From a bacterium (GTDB lineage Bacteria > Patescibacteriota > Minisyncoccia > Phycocordibacterales > UBA1006): a DNA stretch of 64,000 nt. Numbering within the stretch: the stretch's first letter is position 1; each line of letters starts with the position of its first letter. Below, in pieces: positions 17,523 through 24,607 of this stretch. The notes beneath the pieces were generated by a model, which saw only the letters and a program-made list of their open reading frames with translations, had not been told where the DNA came from and searched no databases. Made by a program: the position numbers and the translations under genes. The stretch lies in assembly GCA_030433255.1 (NCBI GenBank), contig JAUIMI010000003.1:1-64000 (forward strand), given 5' to 3'.

Positions 17523-18779
17523 TTAACTACATATTCGTATTTTCCCATCAATTATATCCATAGTTAATTGATTAAGGTTCGCTAGTTGTGATGAAATTAT
17601 CTTTTGGATTTCGGTCTCTTGTTTGGAATCAAGATTGTCTACAAAAATTTCTATTAAAATATTCCATGGATCTGATAAAGGGCGTCCCATTTGGGAGACT
17701 AGGTATACTATCGATTCTATACCCAGTTTATCGTATATTTTTTCAGAAATTTTCACTGAAGCAACAGTATATAATTTGCCCACGTGATAGACTGGGTTTT
17801 TCCCACAAGCTGCCTCAAGAGTTGCTCTTTGGGTAAACGGGATTACACCGTTTATTCGATTTCCGCGACCAACAGCTCCTTCGTCTCCTGATTCTAATGC
17901 ACTTCCAAGCAAGGTTAGATAATAATCATCATTACTTTTATCATCTCTGGTATTAAGAAAAACATCAACGGATCTAAAAAAAGAAAAATGATTGATAACA
18001 TATTCAGAAATAATTTTCTTTAGTTCATCTAGTTTTTGAAAATAAAATTCCGATGATGGTGTGAATTTTGAAATAAAAGGAATGCACAAAGTTAATGAAA
18101 GATTTTTATCTTTTCTATGTGCCATCACCTTAATATCTGTCCCAACATAAGGATGTTTTTCCTTAAACTTACGACTATTAAGAAATTCTTCTGTGTTAAT
18201 CACAGCAGATTCTGTTTGGCTTAAAAAACCATAACCGACTCCTGTAGATGTATCATTCGATCGTAACTTATTCGAGTGGTTTTTTATAAGTTCTTTTTTA
18301 GGGATAGAGAAGAAATTTTTCCTCTCGTTTTTTGATGTACCATCTTCATTCCAGACAACACCTGGTCCTGGCGCATTATGTGTACCATCAATGATGACAA
18401 TATCATTATTGATATCAATTAATGGCATTACTTGTTTTAAGTGGTCAAAAATGACTTTCTTTGAGATTTCAAAAAAAGGAATTTTATTCTCTCCATAATT
18501 TTCTGTAAATCTACCATTGAGATAAATTTTTATCGGCTTCATAACTTTTCCTCCACCAAAGTAAACCTTAGTTGAACCGCCAGCAACGGCAATTTTATCA
18601 ACCATATGTCTTAAAACCACACCAAACTCCTTTAAACAATACTTACTGTAAGCTGCGGATATTTTTTCAGCAATTGCATCTGAAATTGTATCAGGGTGAC
18701 CTAATCCTTTCCTCTCTACTATTTCAAAAGGTCTTTTATCTATTGTTTTTGATCCCTTTGTTTCTATAAATAAATTCAT
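17523..18779 (-). CDS. Archaeal-type S-adenosylmethionine synthetase
   Basis: A 418-aa methionine adenosyltransferase of the archaeal family, not the bacterial MetK family. Diagnostic stretches are IVERKGLGHPDTISDAIAEK, VYFGGGKVMKPI, and GDEGAVGRGNRINGVIPF followed by LEAACGKNPVYHVGKLY. It makes AdoMet from methionine and ATP. With the synthetase-like genes and the cyclodipeptide synthase nearby, it may feed a methyl or aminocarboxypropyl transfer step, but it could also be the general AdoMet source of this cell. Horizontal transfer is likely. Confidence 0.92.
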   Translation of the reverse strand: MNLFIETKGSKTIDKRPFEIVERKGLGHPDTISDAIAEKISAAYSKYCLKEFGVVLRHMVDKIAVAGGSTKVYFGGGKVMKPIKIYLNGRFTENYGENKIPFFEISKKVIFDHLKQVMPLIDINNDIVIIDGTHNAPGPGVVWNEDGTSKNERKNFFSIPKKELIKNHSNKLRSNDTSTGVGYGFLSQTESAVINTEEFLNSRKFKEKHPYVGTDIKVMAHRKDKNLSLTLCIPFISKFTPSSEFYFQKLDELKKIISEYVINHFSFFRSVDVFLNTRDDKSNDDYYLTLLGSALESGDEGAVGRGNRINGVIPFTQRATLEAACGKNPVYHVGKLYTVASVKISEKIYDKLGIESIVYLVSQMGRPLSDPWNILIEIFVDNLDSKQETEIQKIISSQLANLNQLTMDIIDGKIRICS

Positions 18780-18865
18780 AATATTAATTTTTAAATGTTC
18801 ATATTTAGACTAAAACAATAAATAAATATTGCAATACTTTTAGATTTTGTTCATACTTATTTAGT

Positions 18866-19477
18866 ATGAACACTAGACAGATAATCCTCGCAGGAGGAGG
18901 TAATGAACAGCAAAGTTTCAGGGTTGATGAATTCTTCTTTTCACGTATTCCAAAAAATGGAACGATTCTGTATATTCCTGTAGCTCTGCGTGGGCATAAA
19001 CTTTTTGAAAGTTCACAAGAATGGTTTCAGAATCTCTTAAGGCTACACAAAAGAGAAGATATTAAAATTATTCCTGTAAAGCATTTTGATAAAGAAATGT
19101 TTAATCGAGATATAGATGCCATATATATCGGAGGAGGGAATACCTGGAATCTTTTGAAAGAAATTTATGAGTCTGAAGTCTATGATATTCTCATTGAAAA
19201 GATAAAATTTGGAATACTAACCTACGGTGGAAGTGCCGGAGCTATTATTCTTGGAGGGGATATTTCAAAAAACCCAGATCTTCAAGGGAAAGAAATTAAC
19301 TATGATAAAGGATTAAATTTACTCGATGGATATTCAGTTGTTCCTCATGCAAATAGCGTTGATCTATCCGATCCTAATATTCTTTATTCAAAAACAATTG
19401 CACTTCCTGAGGATTCAGGAGTTTTCGTAACAGACAAAGGAATTTCTACTATCTCTGGAGAACCTTATATTTCATAA
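18866..19477 (+). CDS. Peptidase S51 family protein (dipeptidase E-like)
   Basis: A 203-aa protein with the S51 fold: ILAGGG at the N-terminus, IYIGGGNTWNLL in the middle, and YGGSAGAIILG carrying the nucleophilic serine. VVPHANSVD probably contributes the catalytic histidine. Family members cleave N-terminal Asp dipeptides or cyanophycin-like polymers. No signal peptide, so cytoplasmic. It sits between archaeal-type metK and the cyclodipeptide synthase, so dipeptide turnover or self-protection is plausible but unproven. A CATACT box lies 8 nt before the ATG. Confidence 0.88.
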   Translation: MNTRQIILAGGGNEQQSFRVDEFFFSRIPKNGTILYIPVALRGHKLFESSQEWFQNLLRLHKREDIKIIPVKHFDKEMFNRDIDAIYIGGGNTWNLLKEIYESEVYDILIEKIKFGILTYGGSAGAIILGGDISKNPDLQGKEINYDKGLNLLDGYSVVPHANSVDLSDPNILYSKTIALPEDSGVFVTDKGISTISGEPYIS

Positions 19478-19509
19478 TTTTCAAGAATTGGCATTTGTTG
19501 GCATTTCAG

Positions 19510-19633
19510 ACCACCAGAAATAGCGACCGAGAGAGGTATAATTCGTATTACTCAATATATTCAAAAAATACCACTTGAGACCGAGACACATCATGTTTTA
19601 GCTATTACTATCTCGCTTAGGGCTTATGGTGGT
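19510..19633 (+). ncRNA. Possible structured RNA between pepE-like gene and CDPS
   Basis: ACCACC (19510-19515) pairs with GGTGGT (19628-19633), and inside it AGCGA (19522-19526) pairs with TCGCT (19613-19617). A small GGTAT/GTATT hairpin near 19535 uses G-U pairs on the + strand. A terminator follows at 19671. GACCGAGA occurs twice in the element. It may be a 3' UTR structure of the peptidase gene or a separate RNA. No known family recognised. Confidence 0.3.
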
Positions 19634-19670
19634 TGACCTTATAAGTTCTAGACCGTGTCAGCCAGCAAGT

Positions 19671-19700
19671 AAAAATCACCTTATTTATTAAGGTGATTTT
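19671..19700. terminator. Bidirectional terminator
   Basis: AAAATCACCTT pairs with AAGGTGATTTT around a short loop. It separates the peptidase transcript from the convergent CDPS gene. Confidence 0.75.
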
Positions 19701-19710
19701 GAATAGGGAA

Positions 19711-20367
19711 TTAATCTAATGTTGCTGTGATGTAGCCTATATCAGTTGATTCAATTTCTTTATATTCGCCATCAATAATTTCTTTTAATGGAATCATTGT
19801 TGAATGATATAAATATCCAATTTGTTTTAAATTAAAGATTTTAGGAGAAGAAACAATAAATGCTAATTCTTCAAATACAAAGTTAATACCTATCTGTATA
19901 GCCTCATTCTCATCTAATTGAGTTGTATTTTTAATTACCACTTCACGAGTTGTGTTTTCTATAGAATTTTTGAATAATACATTCTCTGAAAATAGTTTCT
20001 TAAGTTTTAACAACTCATTATTATATGAAGAAATTCCTTCAATTTCTTCCCATCTAATTATTTTAATATTTTTAACTTCCAACGCTTCAATAATTCTTTT
20101 GCATCTATTTTCAAGAGAATTAGCTTCTAAACGGGCTTTTCTTATTGCATCTTCCTGTGAGATACCAAAACTCATAAGAGTATGAATAGCTGGTTTATCA
20201 GGAATCATTATAAATATATTGTCTGCTTTTGTGCTAGCCCATTCAATAAGTCTTCCTATATTTACTTCGCTAAAGAAACTATTCTTTAAACTTATACCGA
20301 TAATAATACCCTGAATCTTTCCTTTTTTGATTTCATCTATATTACTCGAAGTTTCTAATAATTTCAT
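19711..20367 (-). CDS. tRNA-dependent cyclodipeptide synthase (CDPS)
   Basis: A 218-aa protein of usual CDPS length. CDPSs take two aminoacyl-tRNAs and make a diketopiperazine on a Rossmann fold derived from class Ic synthetases. The start GIIIGISLKNSFFS holds the catalytic serine (Ser37 of AlbC) and the Asn at position 40. LIEWASTKADNIFIMIPDKP and EDAIRKARLEANSLENR follow family order. NFVFEELAF aligns with the YxxxE motif: the Glu is kept but the Tyr is Phe. FNLKQIGYLYHS matches the C-terminal signature. A TATTAT box ends 6 nt before the ATG. Product unknown. Confidence 0.85.
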   Translation of the reverse strand: MKLLETSSNIDEIKKGKIQGIIIGISLKNSFFSEVNIGRLIEWASTKADNIFIMIPDKPAIHTLMSFGISQEDAIRKARLEANSLENRCKRIIEALEVKNIKIIRWEEIEGISSYNNELLKLKKLFSENVLFKNSIENTTREVVIKNTTQLDENEAIQIGINFVFEELAFIVSSPKIFNLKQIGYLYHSTMIPLKEIIDGEYKEIESTDIGYITATLD

Positions 20368-20428
20368 GGTTAAATAATACCATACTTGATTATAAAAGTT
20401 CGAACATCATCCCAGTCTGCCAGCAGAT

Positions 20429-20455
20429 AAAAAATACCTTACTAAAGGTATTTTT
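20429..20455. terminator. Intrinsic terminator upstream of cupin gene
   Basis: AAAATACCTT pairs with AAGGTATTTT. It lies between the divergent CDPS and cupin genes, where no ORF needs it. A GTTCGAAC and a CTGCCAGCAG element precede it, similar to the sequence before the terminator at 19671, so a short + strand RNA may end here. Confidence 0.55.
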
Positions 20456-20515
20456 AATTAATGTGATAAATTTGATATAATTTAATTATTACTCATTTAA
20501 CCTTTAAATAAAAAT

Positions 20516-20920
20516 ATGAAAAAAGGATATATTAAAAATATTGAAGAAATCACCAAAGAAAATAATAATTTCCGTACCGTTTTGTATACAGGAAAGTTTT
20601 CACAGTTAGTTGCAATGTCATTGAAGCCAGGTGAGGATATCGGTCAAGAAGTACACGAACACAACGATCAATTTTTCCGATTTGAATCAGGGAAAGCTCG
20701 TGTATTTATTGATGGAGTAGAAACAGAGGTTTCTGATGATTGGGCTGTAATTGTCCCAGCCGGATCCGAACATAATGTAACAAATGTTGGTGATACTGAT
20801 TTGAAATTCTACACTATCTATTCACCAGCAGAACATAAGGATGGTATTACCCATGAGACAAAAGAGAACGCAGAAGAACGTCATCCACACGAACATTTTG
20901 ATGGAATAACAACAGAATAG
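20516..20920 (+). CDS. Cupin-domain protein
   Basis: A 134-aa single cupin. Metal-binding motif 1 is VHEHNDQFFRFESG (HxH and a later Glu-equivalent), and motif 2 is PAGSEHNVTN with the second histidine. A His-rich C-terminal tail (EERHPHEHFD) follows. Small cupins of this kind bind a metal and may act as isomerases, dioxygenases or sensors; the substrate cannot be told. TATAAT lies upstream with a normal leader. Confidence 0.85.
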   Translation: MKKGYIKNIEEITKENNNFRTVLYTGKFSQLVAMSLKPGEDIGQEVHEHNDQFFRFESGKARVFIDGVETEVSDDWAVIVPAGSEHNVTNVGDTDLKFYTIYSPAEHKDGITHETKENAEERHPHEHFDGITTE

Positions 20921-20963
20921 AGATTACGTCTTAATTATTTAGGATTTACGAGAATCATGTAAT

Positions 20964-20997
20964 AAAAAACATCTTAATATATATTAAGATGTTTTTT
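20964..20997. terminator. Bidirectional terminator
   Basis: A near-perfect palindrome of AAAAAACATCTTAATAT and its complement. It lies between the cupin and the convergent nucleotidyltransferase gene and overlaps the latter's last codons. Confidence 0.75.
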
Positions 20998-21429
20998 GTG
21001 TTTTATAATTAGCTAATAATTCAGAAGAACTACGCACTTTTCCCCCATGACCGACATTAAATTGCATTTCAATATTATGTTCGTTACAAAAAATAAATTC
21101 AGGGATATCATCAGCAAACCTATCGCCACCATTTGCAAAAATATCAGGCATAACTTCAGCTAGCGCCTTGCAGACACTTTTATCTGGATCCTGTTCTGTA
21201 TGTTGCGTAATAATAACCTCATCAACACACTCAAAAGCCTCAATAATTTCTTTCCTATCGTTTTCATTCATAAAATTTTGACCCTTTTTGGTTTTTAACC
21301 AGTTATCGTTGTTGATAATAACAACAAGTTTATCTCCTAATTTTTTTTTTGCTTCTTTTAAGTATCGAACATGCTCAATATGAATTGGATTAAATCCACC
21401 TGATACTGCTACTGTTATATTTTTTTCAT
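20984..21429 (-). CDS. Cytidylyltransferase-family nucleotidyltransferase (start frameshifted)
   Basis: The reading frame open to about 21418 encodes TVAVSGGFNPIHIEHVRYLK, with the GGFNPxHxEH motif of nucleotidyltransferases that activate small phosphates with CTP or ATP. It ends with FNVGHGGKVRSSSELL, containing the RSS-type motif. No start codon lies in this frame: the ATG at 21429 is one base out of phase across a run of six T (21421-21426), and removing one base restores MKNITVAVSGG. The complete ORF visible from an internal Met starts at 21271. Substrate unknown; mannose/sugar-nucleotide genes are adjacent. Confidence 0.75.
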
Positions 21430-21470
21430 TATTGATTGTGCATTTACAAGGTTATTAATATACGTCATAT

Positions 21471-21493
21471 AGTATATCAAATTTTGATATACT
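21471..21493. promoter_or_regulatory. Symmetric divergent promoter
   Basis: A palindrome centred on TATCAAATTTTGATA carries TATACT on the + strand (21488-21493) and on the minus strand (21471-21476). The + box ends 6 nt before the ATG of the phosphomannomutase-like gene. Confidence 0.6.
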
Positions 21494-21499
21494 ATTTAT

Positions 21500-22033
21500 A
21501 TGAAAAAATATGATACTTTAATTTTTGATCTTGATGGGACGCTAGCTGTCTCAAAATCACCAATATCTATTGAGATGGGGGAACTCTTAGCCGATGTTAC
21601 CAAAAGTATGAATGTGGTAATTATTACAGGAGGAAATTTTGATCAAATAAAAAAACAAGTAATTAATAGACTTGGAAAAAACGCATTTTTTGAGAATTTT
21701 TATGTATTACCAACGAGCGGTTCAAGTATGGTTGAATATAATGTGCAAACTAAATCTTGGGATTATGTATATCAGCATGATTTAACAAGCGAACAAAAGG
21801 AACGATTGATAGTGCGTCTAGAAAGTTCTCTTGCTAAGGTATCGTTCTCTATAACCCCAGAACAATTAGAAGGTAAACAAATTGAAGACCGCGGCTCACA
21901 ACTAACGTTTTCTGCTCTTGGTCAGAATCAAAAGCCAGAAATTAAAGAGTTATGGGATACAAATCAAGAAAAAAGAAAAGAAATCGTATCTCACATGCGA
22001 GACTTAATCAAAATGAGTTCGATATCAATATAG
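21500..22033 (+). CDS. Phosphomannomutase-like HAD hydrolase, N-terminal part (frameshifted)
   Basis: HAD motif I is LIFDLDGTLAVSK at the N-terminus; VVIITGGNFDQI and LPTSGSSMVEY follow, in the order of eukaryotic-type phosphomannomutase (HAD-IIB). It interconverts mannose-6-phosphate and mannose-1-phosphate in that family. The frame breaks at an AAAA run (22010-22013): one extra A joins it to the downstream frame. The last six residues of this ORF are therefore probably artefactual. Leaderless-type promoter. Confidence 0.8.
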   Translation: MKKYDTLIFDLDGTLAVSKSPISIEMGELLADVTKSMNVVIITGGNFDQIKKQVINRLGKNAFFENFYVLPTSGSSMVEYNVQTKSWDYVYQHDLTSEQKERLIVRLESSLAKVSFSITPEQLEGKQIEDRGSQLTFSALGQNQKPEIKELWDTNQEKRKEIVSHMRDLIKMSSISI

Positions 22034-22266
22034 GAGGAACGACATCAATTGATATTACTTTAAAGGGTATTGATAAAGAATATGGTATTAATGAATTCTA
22101 TAAAAAAACTTCTTTAAATATTTCACATGGTTTATTTGTTGGTGATAAAATTTTTCCAGGAGGTAATGATTACCCCGCAACAAAAACAGGAATTGATTAT
22201 AAGGAAACTTCTGGACCTGAAGAAACAATGAAAATTATCAAAGAGGTTCTTGGGAAACAAAACTGA
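22012..22266 (+). pseudogene. Phosphomannomutase-like HAD hydrolase, C-terminal part
   Basis: This frame encodes NEFDINIGGTTSIDITLKG, then GINEFYKK, and VGDKIFPGGNDYP, the HAD motif IV Asp region. It is the natural continuation of the gene starting at 21500, separated by a one-base shift. Together they give about 255 aa, the family length. Mutation or sequencing error cannot be told apart here. Confidence 0.75.
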
Positions 22267-22285
22267 TACATGGTATTATGTATTC

Positions 22286-22627
22286 ATGGAACCATCTCGT
22301 CTAGTAAATAAACCTTGGGGCGAATTCAGACAATTTACCCTCAATCAACAGACAACAGTAAAAACATTAACAGTAAATCCTGGTGAAATTTTATCACTTC
22401 AAACCCATACAACCCGTGAAGAGTATTGGTATGTTTTAGAAGGACACCCACAAATTACCTTAGGTGATGAAATTTTTGACGCAGGACCTCAACAAGAAAT
22501 TTTTGTTAAACAGGGAATGAAACATCGCATTGCAGCTCCAAATGATAAGGTTGTTATTTTGGAAATTGCGTATGGGCATTTTGATGAAGAAGATATTGTC
22601 CGTTTAGAAGATAAATATAATCGTTAA
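22286..22627 (+). CDS. Mannose-6-phosphate isomerase type II-like cupin
   Basis: A 113-aa cupin like the C-terminal isomerase domain of bifunctional ManC/ManA-type enzymes: NKPWGEFRQF, ILSLQTHTTREEYWYVLEG, then AGPQQEIFVKQGMKHRI. It probably isomerises fructose-6-phosphate and mannose-6-phosphate, beside the phosphomannomutase-like gene. I start at 22286, where TATTAT ends 6 nt upstream. Confidence 0.88.
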   Translation: MEPSRLVNKPWGEFRQFTLNQQTTVKTLTVNPGEILSLQTHTTREEYWYVLEGHPQITLGDEIFDAGPQQEIFVKQGMKHRIAAPNDKVVILEIAYGHFDEEDIVRLEDKYNR

Positions 22628-22644
22628 TTAATTCCTCAACTATA

Positions 22645-22876
22645 ATGCACACAAACATCTTTTCACAATTTATTTCTTGGTTAAAAAATCTTTTTACAAA
22701 AAAAAAGTAAAAAGATTGCTTTACAGCGGGATATCATTGGAACAGCTCGTTTTGAAAAAGAACATTATTTTTTCATTCGAGAAGGAAAAGATGTTTTTTT
22801 AGTTTCTGACACGCGACATCATGTATATAAACAGCAAATAAAATTTTCTCGCACCCTATCTAAGTTTATATCAACA
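22645..22876 (+). pseudogene. Out-of-frame N-terminus of GH130 protein
   Basis: ATG at 22645 starts MHTNIFSQFISWLKNLFTKKK and then meets a stop in a run of nine A (22698-22706). Removing one A, or adding two, joins it to KIALQRDIIGTARFEKE in the frame of the GH130 gene that follows. This suggests the true protein is about 77 residues longer. Confidence 0.65.
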
Positions 22877-24607
22877 ATGCGTGATTTGGATGCTCTTACT
22901 CTTTCTGATGGTACTCATGCTTTGGTTTTAACTATTTTCGTTAATAGGGAATATAAAACAGTATATCTCGTTTCTGACGATACTATTCATTTTAAGGCAT
23001 GGTCTATGGTTCGTAGCCCAAATGGACACGCAACAAAAATCGCTGTGTATGGTAACGAAGTGGCATTAATAACTTCTATTGATGGGGAAATTTGTTATCG
23101 ACGTTTAGATGTTTCTGAGGAATATATTAGATATCACGATACAACATTAAAACCACGTGACGATTCTTTTGATCACAGCCCGTTACGAATTGTTGCTGCC
23201 TTTAGCTTATCAGACGGTATTTTTGTTTTATATGATACCTCATATGAAATGCGTGGATTTAAAACTCATCGTTTTGGAGCAGCACTATTATCTCATGATA
23301 ATTTAGGACATACTCATTGGCGTGCATTTTTTGACGAGGTTCCATTCTGGGATAATTTTGTTCAAAAAAAAGGAATGAATGATGTAGATATTTCAGCGAT
23401 TGGAGCATGTTTGAATGAAGATATTATTCGAGTGTATTTTTACGACACTCAGTATAAAGACATTTATACACTTGATCTTCACGAACCATACTCTCGACGT
23501 GAACCTCGTTCAGACAAGGCTGTGTTATATAAATATATTAATAATCCTATTTTGAAACCAAACCCAGAAAACTCATGGGAAAATCACACCACCTTTAATC
23601 CAACTGCTATACAGATTGATAATGTAACGCATCTTCTCTATCGTGCTGAAGGGTCGGCTGGTTTATCGGTTATCGGTTATGGTCAAAGTGATAATGGAAT
23701 AAATTTTGATAGGTTTCATAATCCGATTTATGTACCTAAAATGCATTTTGAGGGTGTTAATCTGCCGCCAAGCATATCTTATCGATACTCTCATGGGAGT
23801 TATAAATCTGGATATAACCATTATCTCAATAAGGAAGAAATAGAGGAAGCTTCAATACATTGGCACGGTGTGGAAGATCCACGTATTACTGAAATAGAAG
23901 GACGTCTCTATATGATTTATGCTGCATATAATGGCTACCAACAAGCGCGACCAGCTATTACCTCTATTGATAAAGAAGATTTTATTAATCAAAAATGGAA
24001 TTGGAAGACCCCACAACCAATGACAGATATTCCACTACATCATGGTCAAGGCAATAAGAATGTTGTTCTTCATCCAGAAAAAGTAGACGAAAAATATATG
24101 TTATACCATCGTATTTGGCCACATATTCGTATTGATTATGTCGATGATCTTGAGTTTGGCCCTAATAAAAAATACCTCAAAGAGTTAGACAATATTCCTG
24201 CACGAGGTGACTCTTGGGATAGTCACAAAATTGCTGTTGCTGCAGCTCCTATTCGGATAGAAGAAGGGTGGTTATTAATCTACCAAGGAGCTGGATCTAA
24301 CGACCGACGATATAAGGTTGGTGCAATGATTTTGGATTACGAAAACCCGACAAATGTTCTTTATCGGAGTAATTACCCAATTATGGTACCAAGTGAGTGG
24401 TATGAAAACGAACACAAGTTTGGTGTAGCTTATCCATGCGGGGCAATTATAAAAGACGATATCTTACATGTTTATTATGGTGGGTCAGATAAATATGTTT
24501 GCCTTGCCCAGGCACCGCTGCATGAATTTATAGAAAAATTAAAACAAGATCCATATATTAAACCAACATTACAGAAAGCTAAAAATATTAACGACCTATG
24601 TATATAA
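22877..24607 (+). CDS. GH130 family glycoside phosphorylase/hydrolase-like protein
   Basis: 576 aa from the first in-frame ATG. The C-terminal half (about 210-560) is a five-bladed GH130 domain: NPILKPNPENSWENHTTFNP, VEDPRITEIEGRLYMIYAAY with the catalytic Asp, then GWLLIYQG and YYGGSDKYV. Family members phosphorolyse or hydrolyse beta-mannosides. The N-terminal 200 residues are unassigned. Adjacent mannose-6-phosphate isomerase-like and phosphomannomutase-like genes support mannose metabolism. The stop overlaps the next start by 10 bp, so the genes are translationally coupled. Confidence 0.85.
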   Translation: MRDLDALTLSDGTHALVLTIFVNREYKTVYLVSDDTIHFKAWSMVRSPNGHATKIAVYGNEVALITSIDGEICYRRLDVSEEYIRYHDTTLKPRDDSFDHSPLRIVAAFSLSDGIFVLYDTSYEMRGFKTHRFGAALLSHDNLGHTHWRAFFDEVPFWDNFVQKKGMNDVDISAIGACLNEDIIRVYFYDTQYKDIYTLDLHEPYSRREPRSDKAVLYKYINNPILKPNPENSWENHTTFNPTAIQIDNVTHLLYRAEGSAGLSVIGYGQSDNGINFDRFHNPIYVPKMHFEGVNLPPSISYRYSHGSYKSGYNHYLNKEEIEEASIHWHGVEDPRITEIEGRLYMIYAAYNGYQQARPAITSIDKEDFINQKWNWKTPQPMTDIPLHHGQGNKNVVLHPEKVDEKYMLYHRIWPHIRIDYVDDLEFGPNKKYLKELDNIPARGDSWDSHKIAVAAAPIRIEEGWLLIYQGAGSNDRRYKVGAMILDYENPTNVLYRSNYPIMVPSEWYENEHKFGVAYPCGAIIKDDILHVYYGGSDKYVCLAQAPLHEFIEKLKQDPYIKPTLQKAKNINDLCI

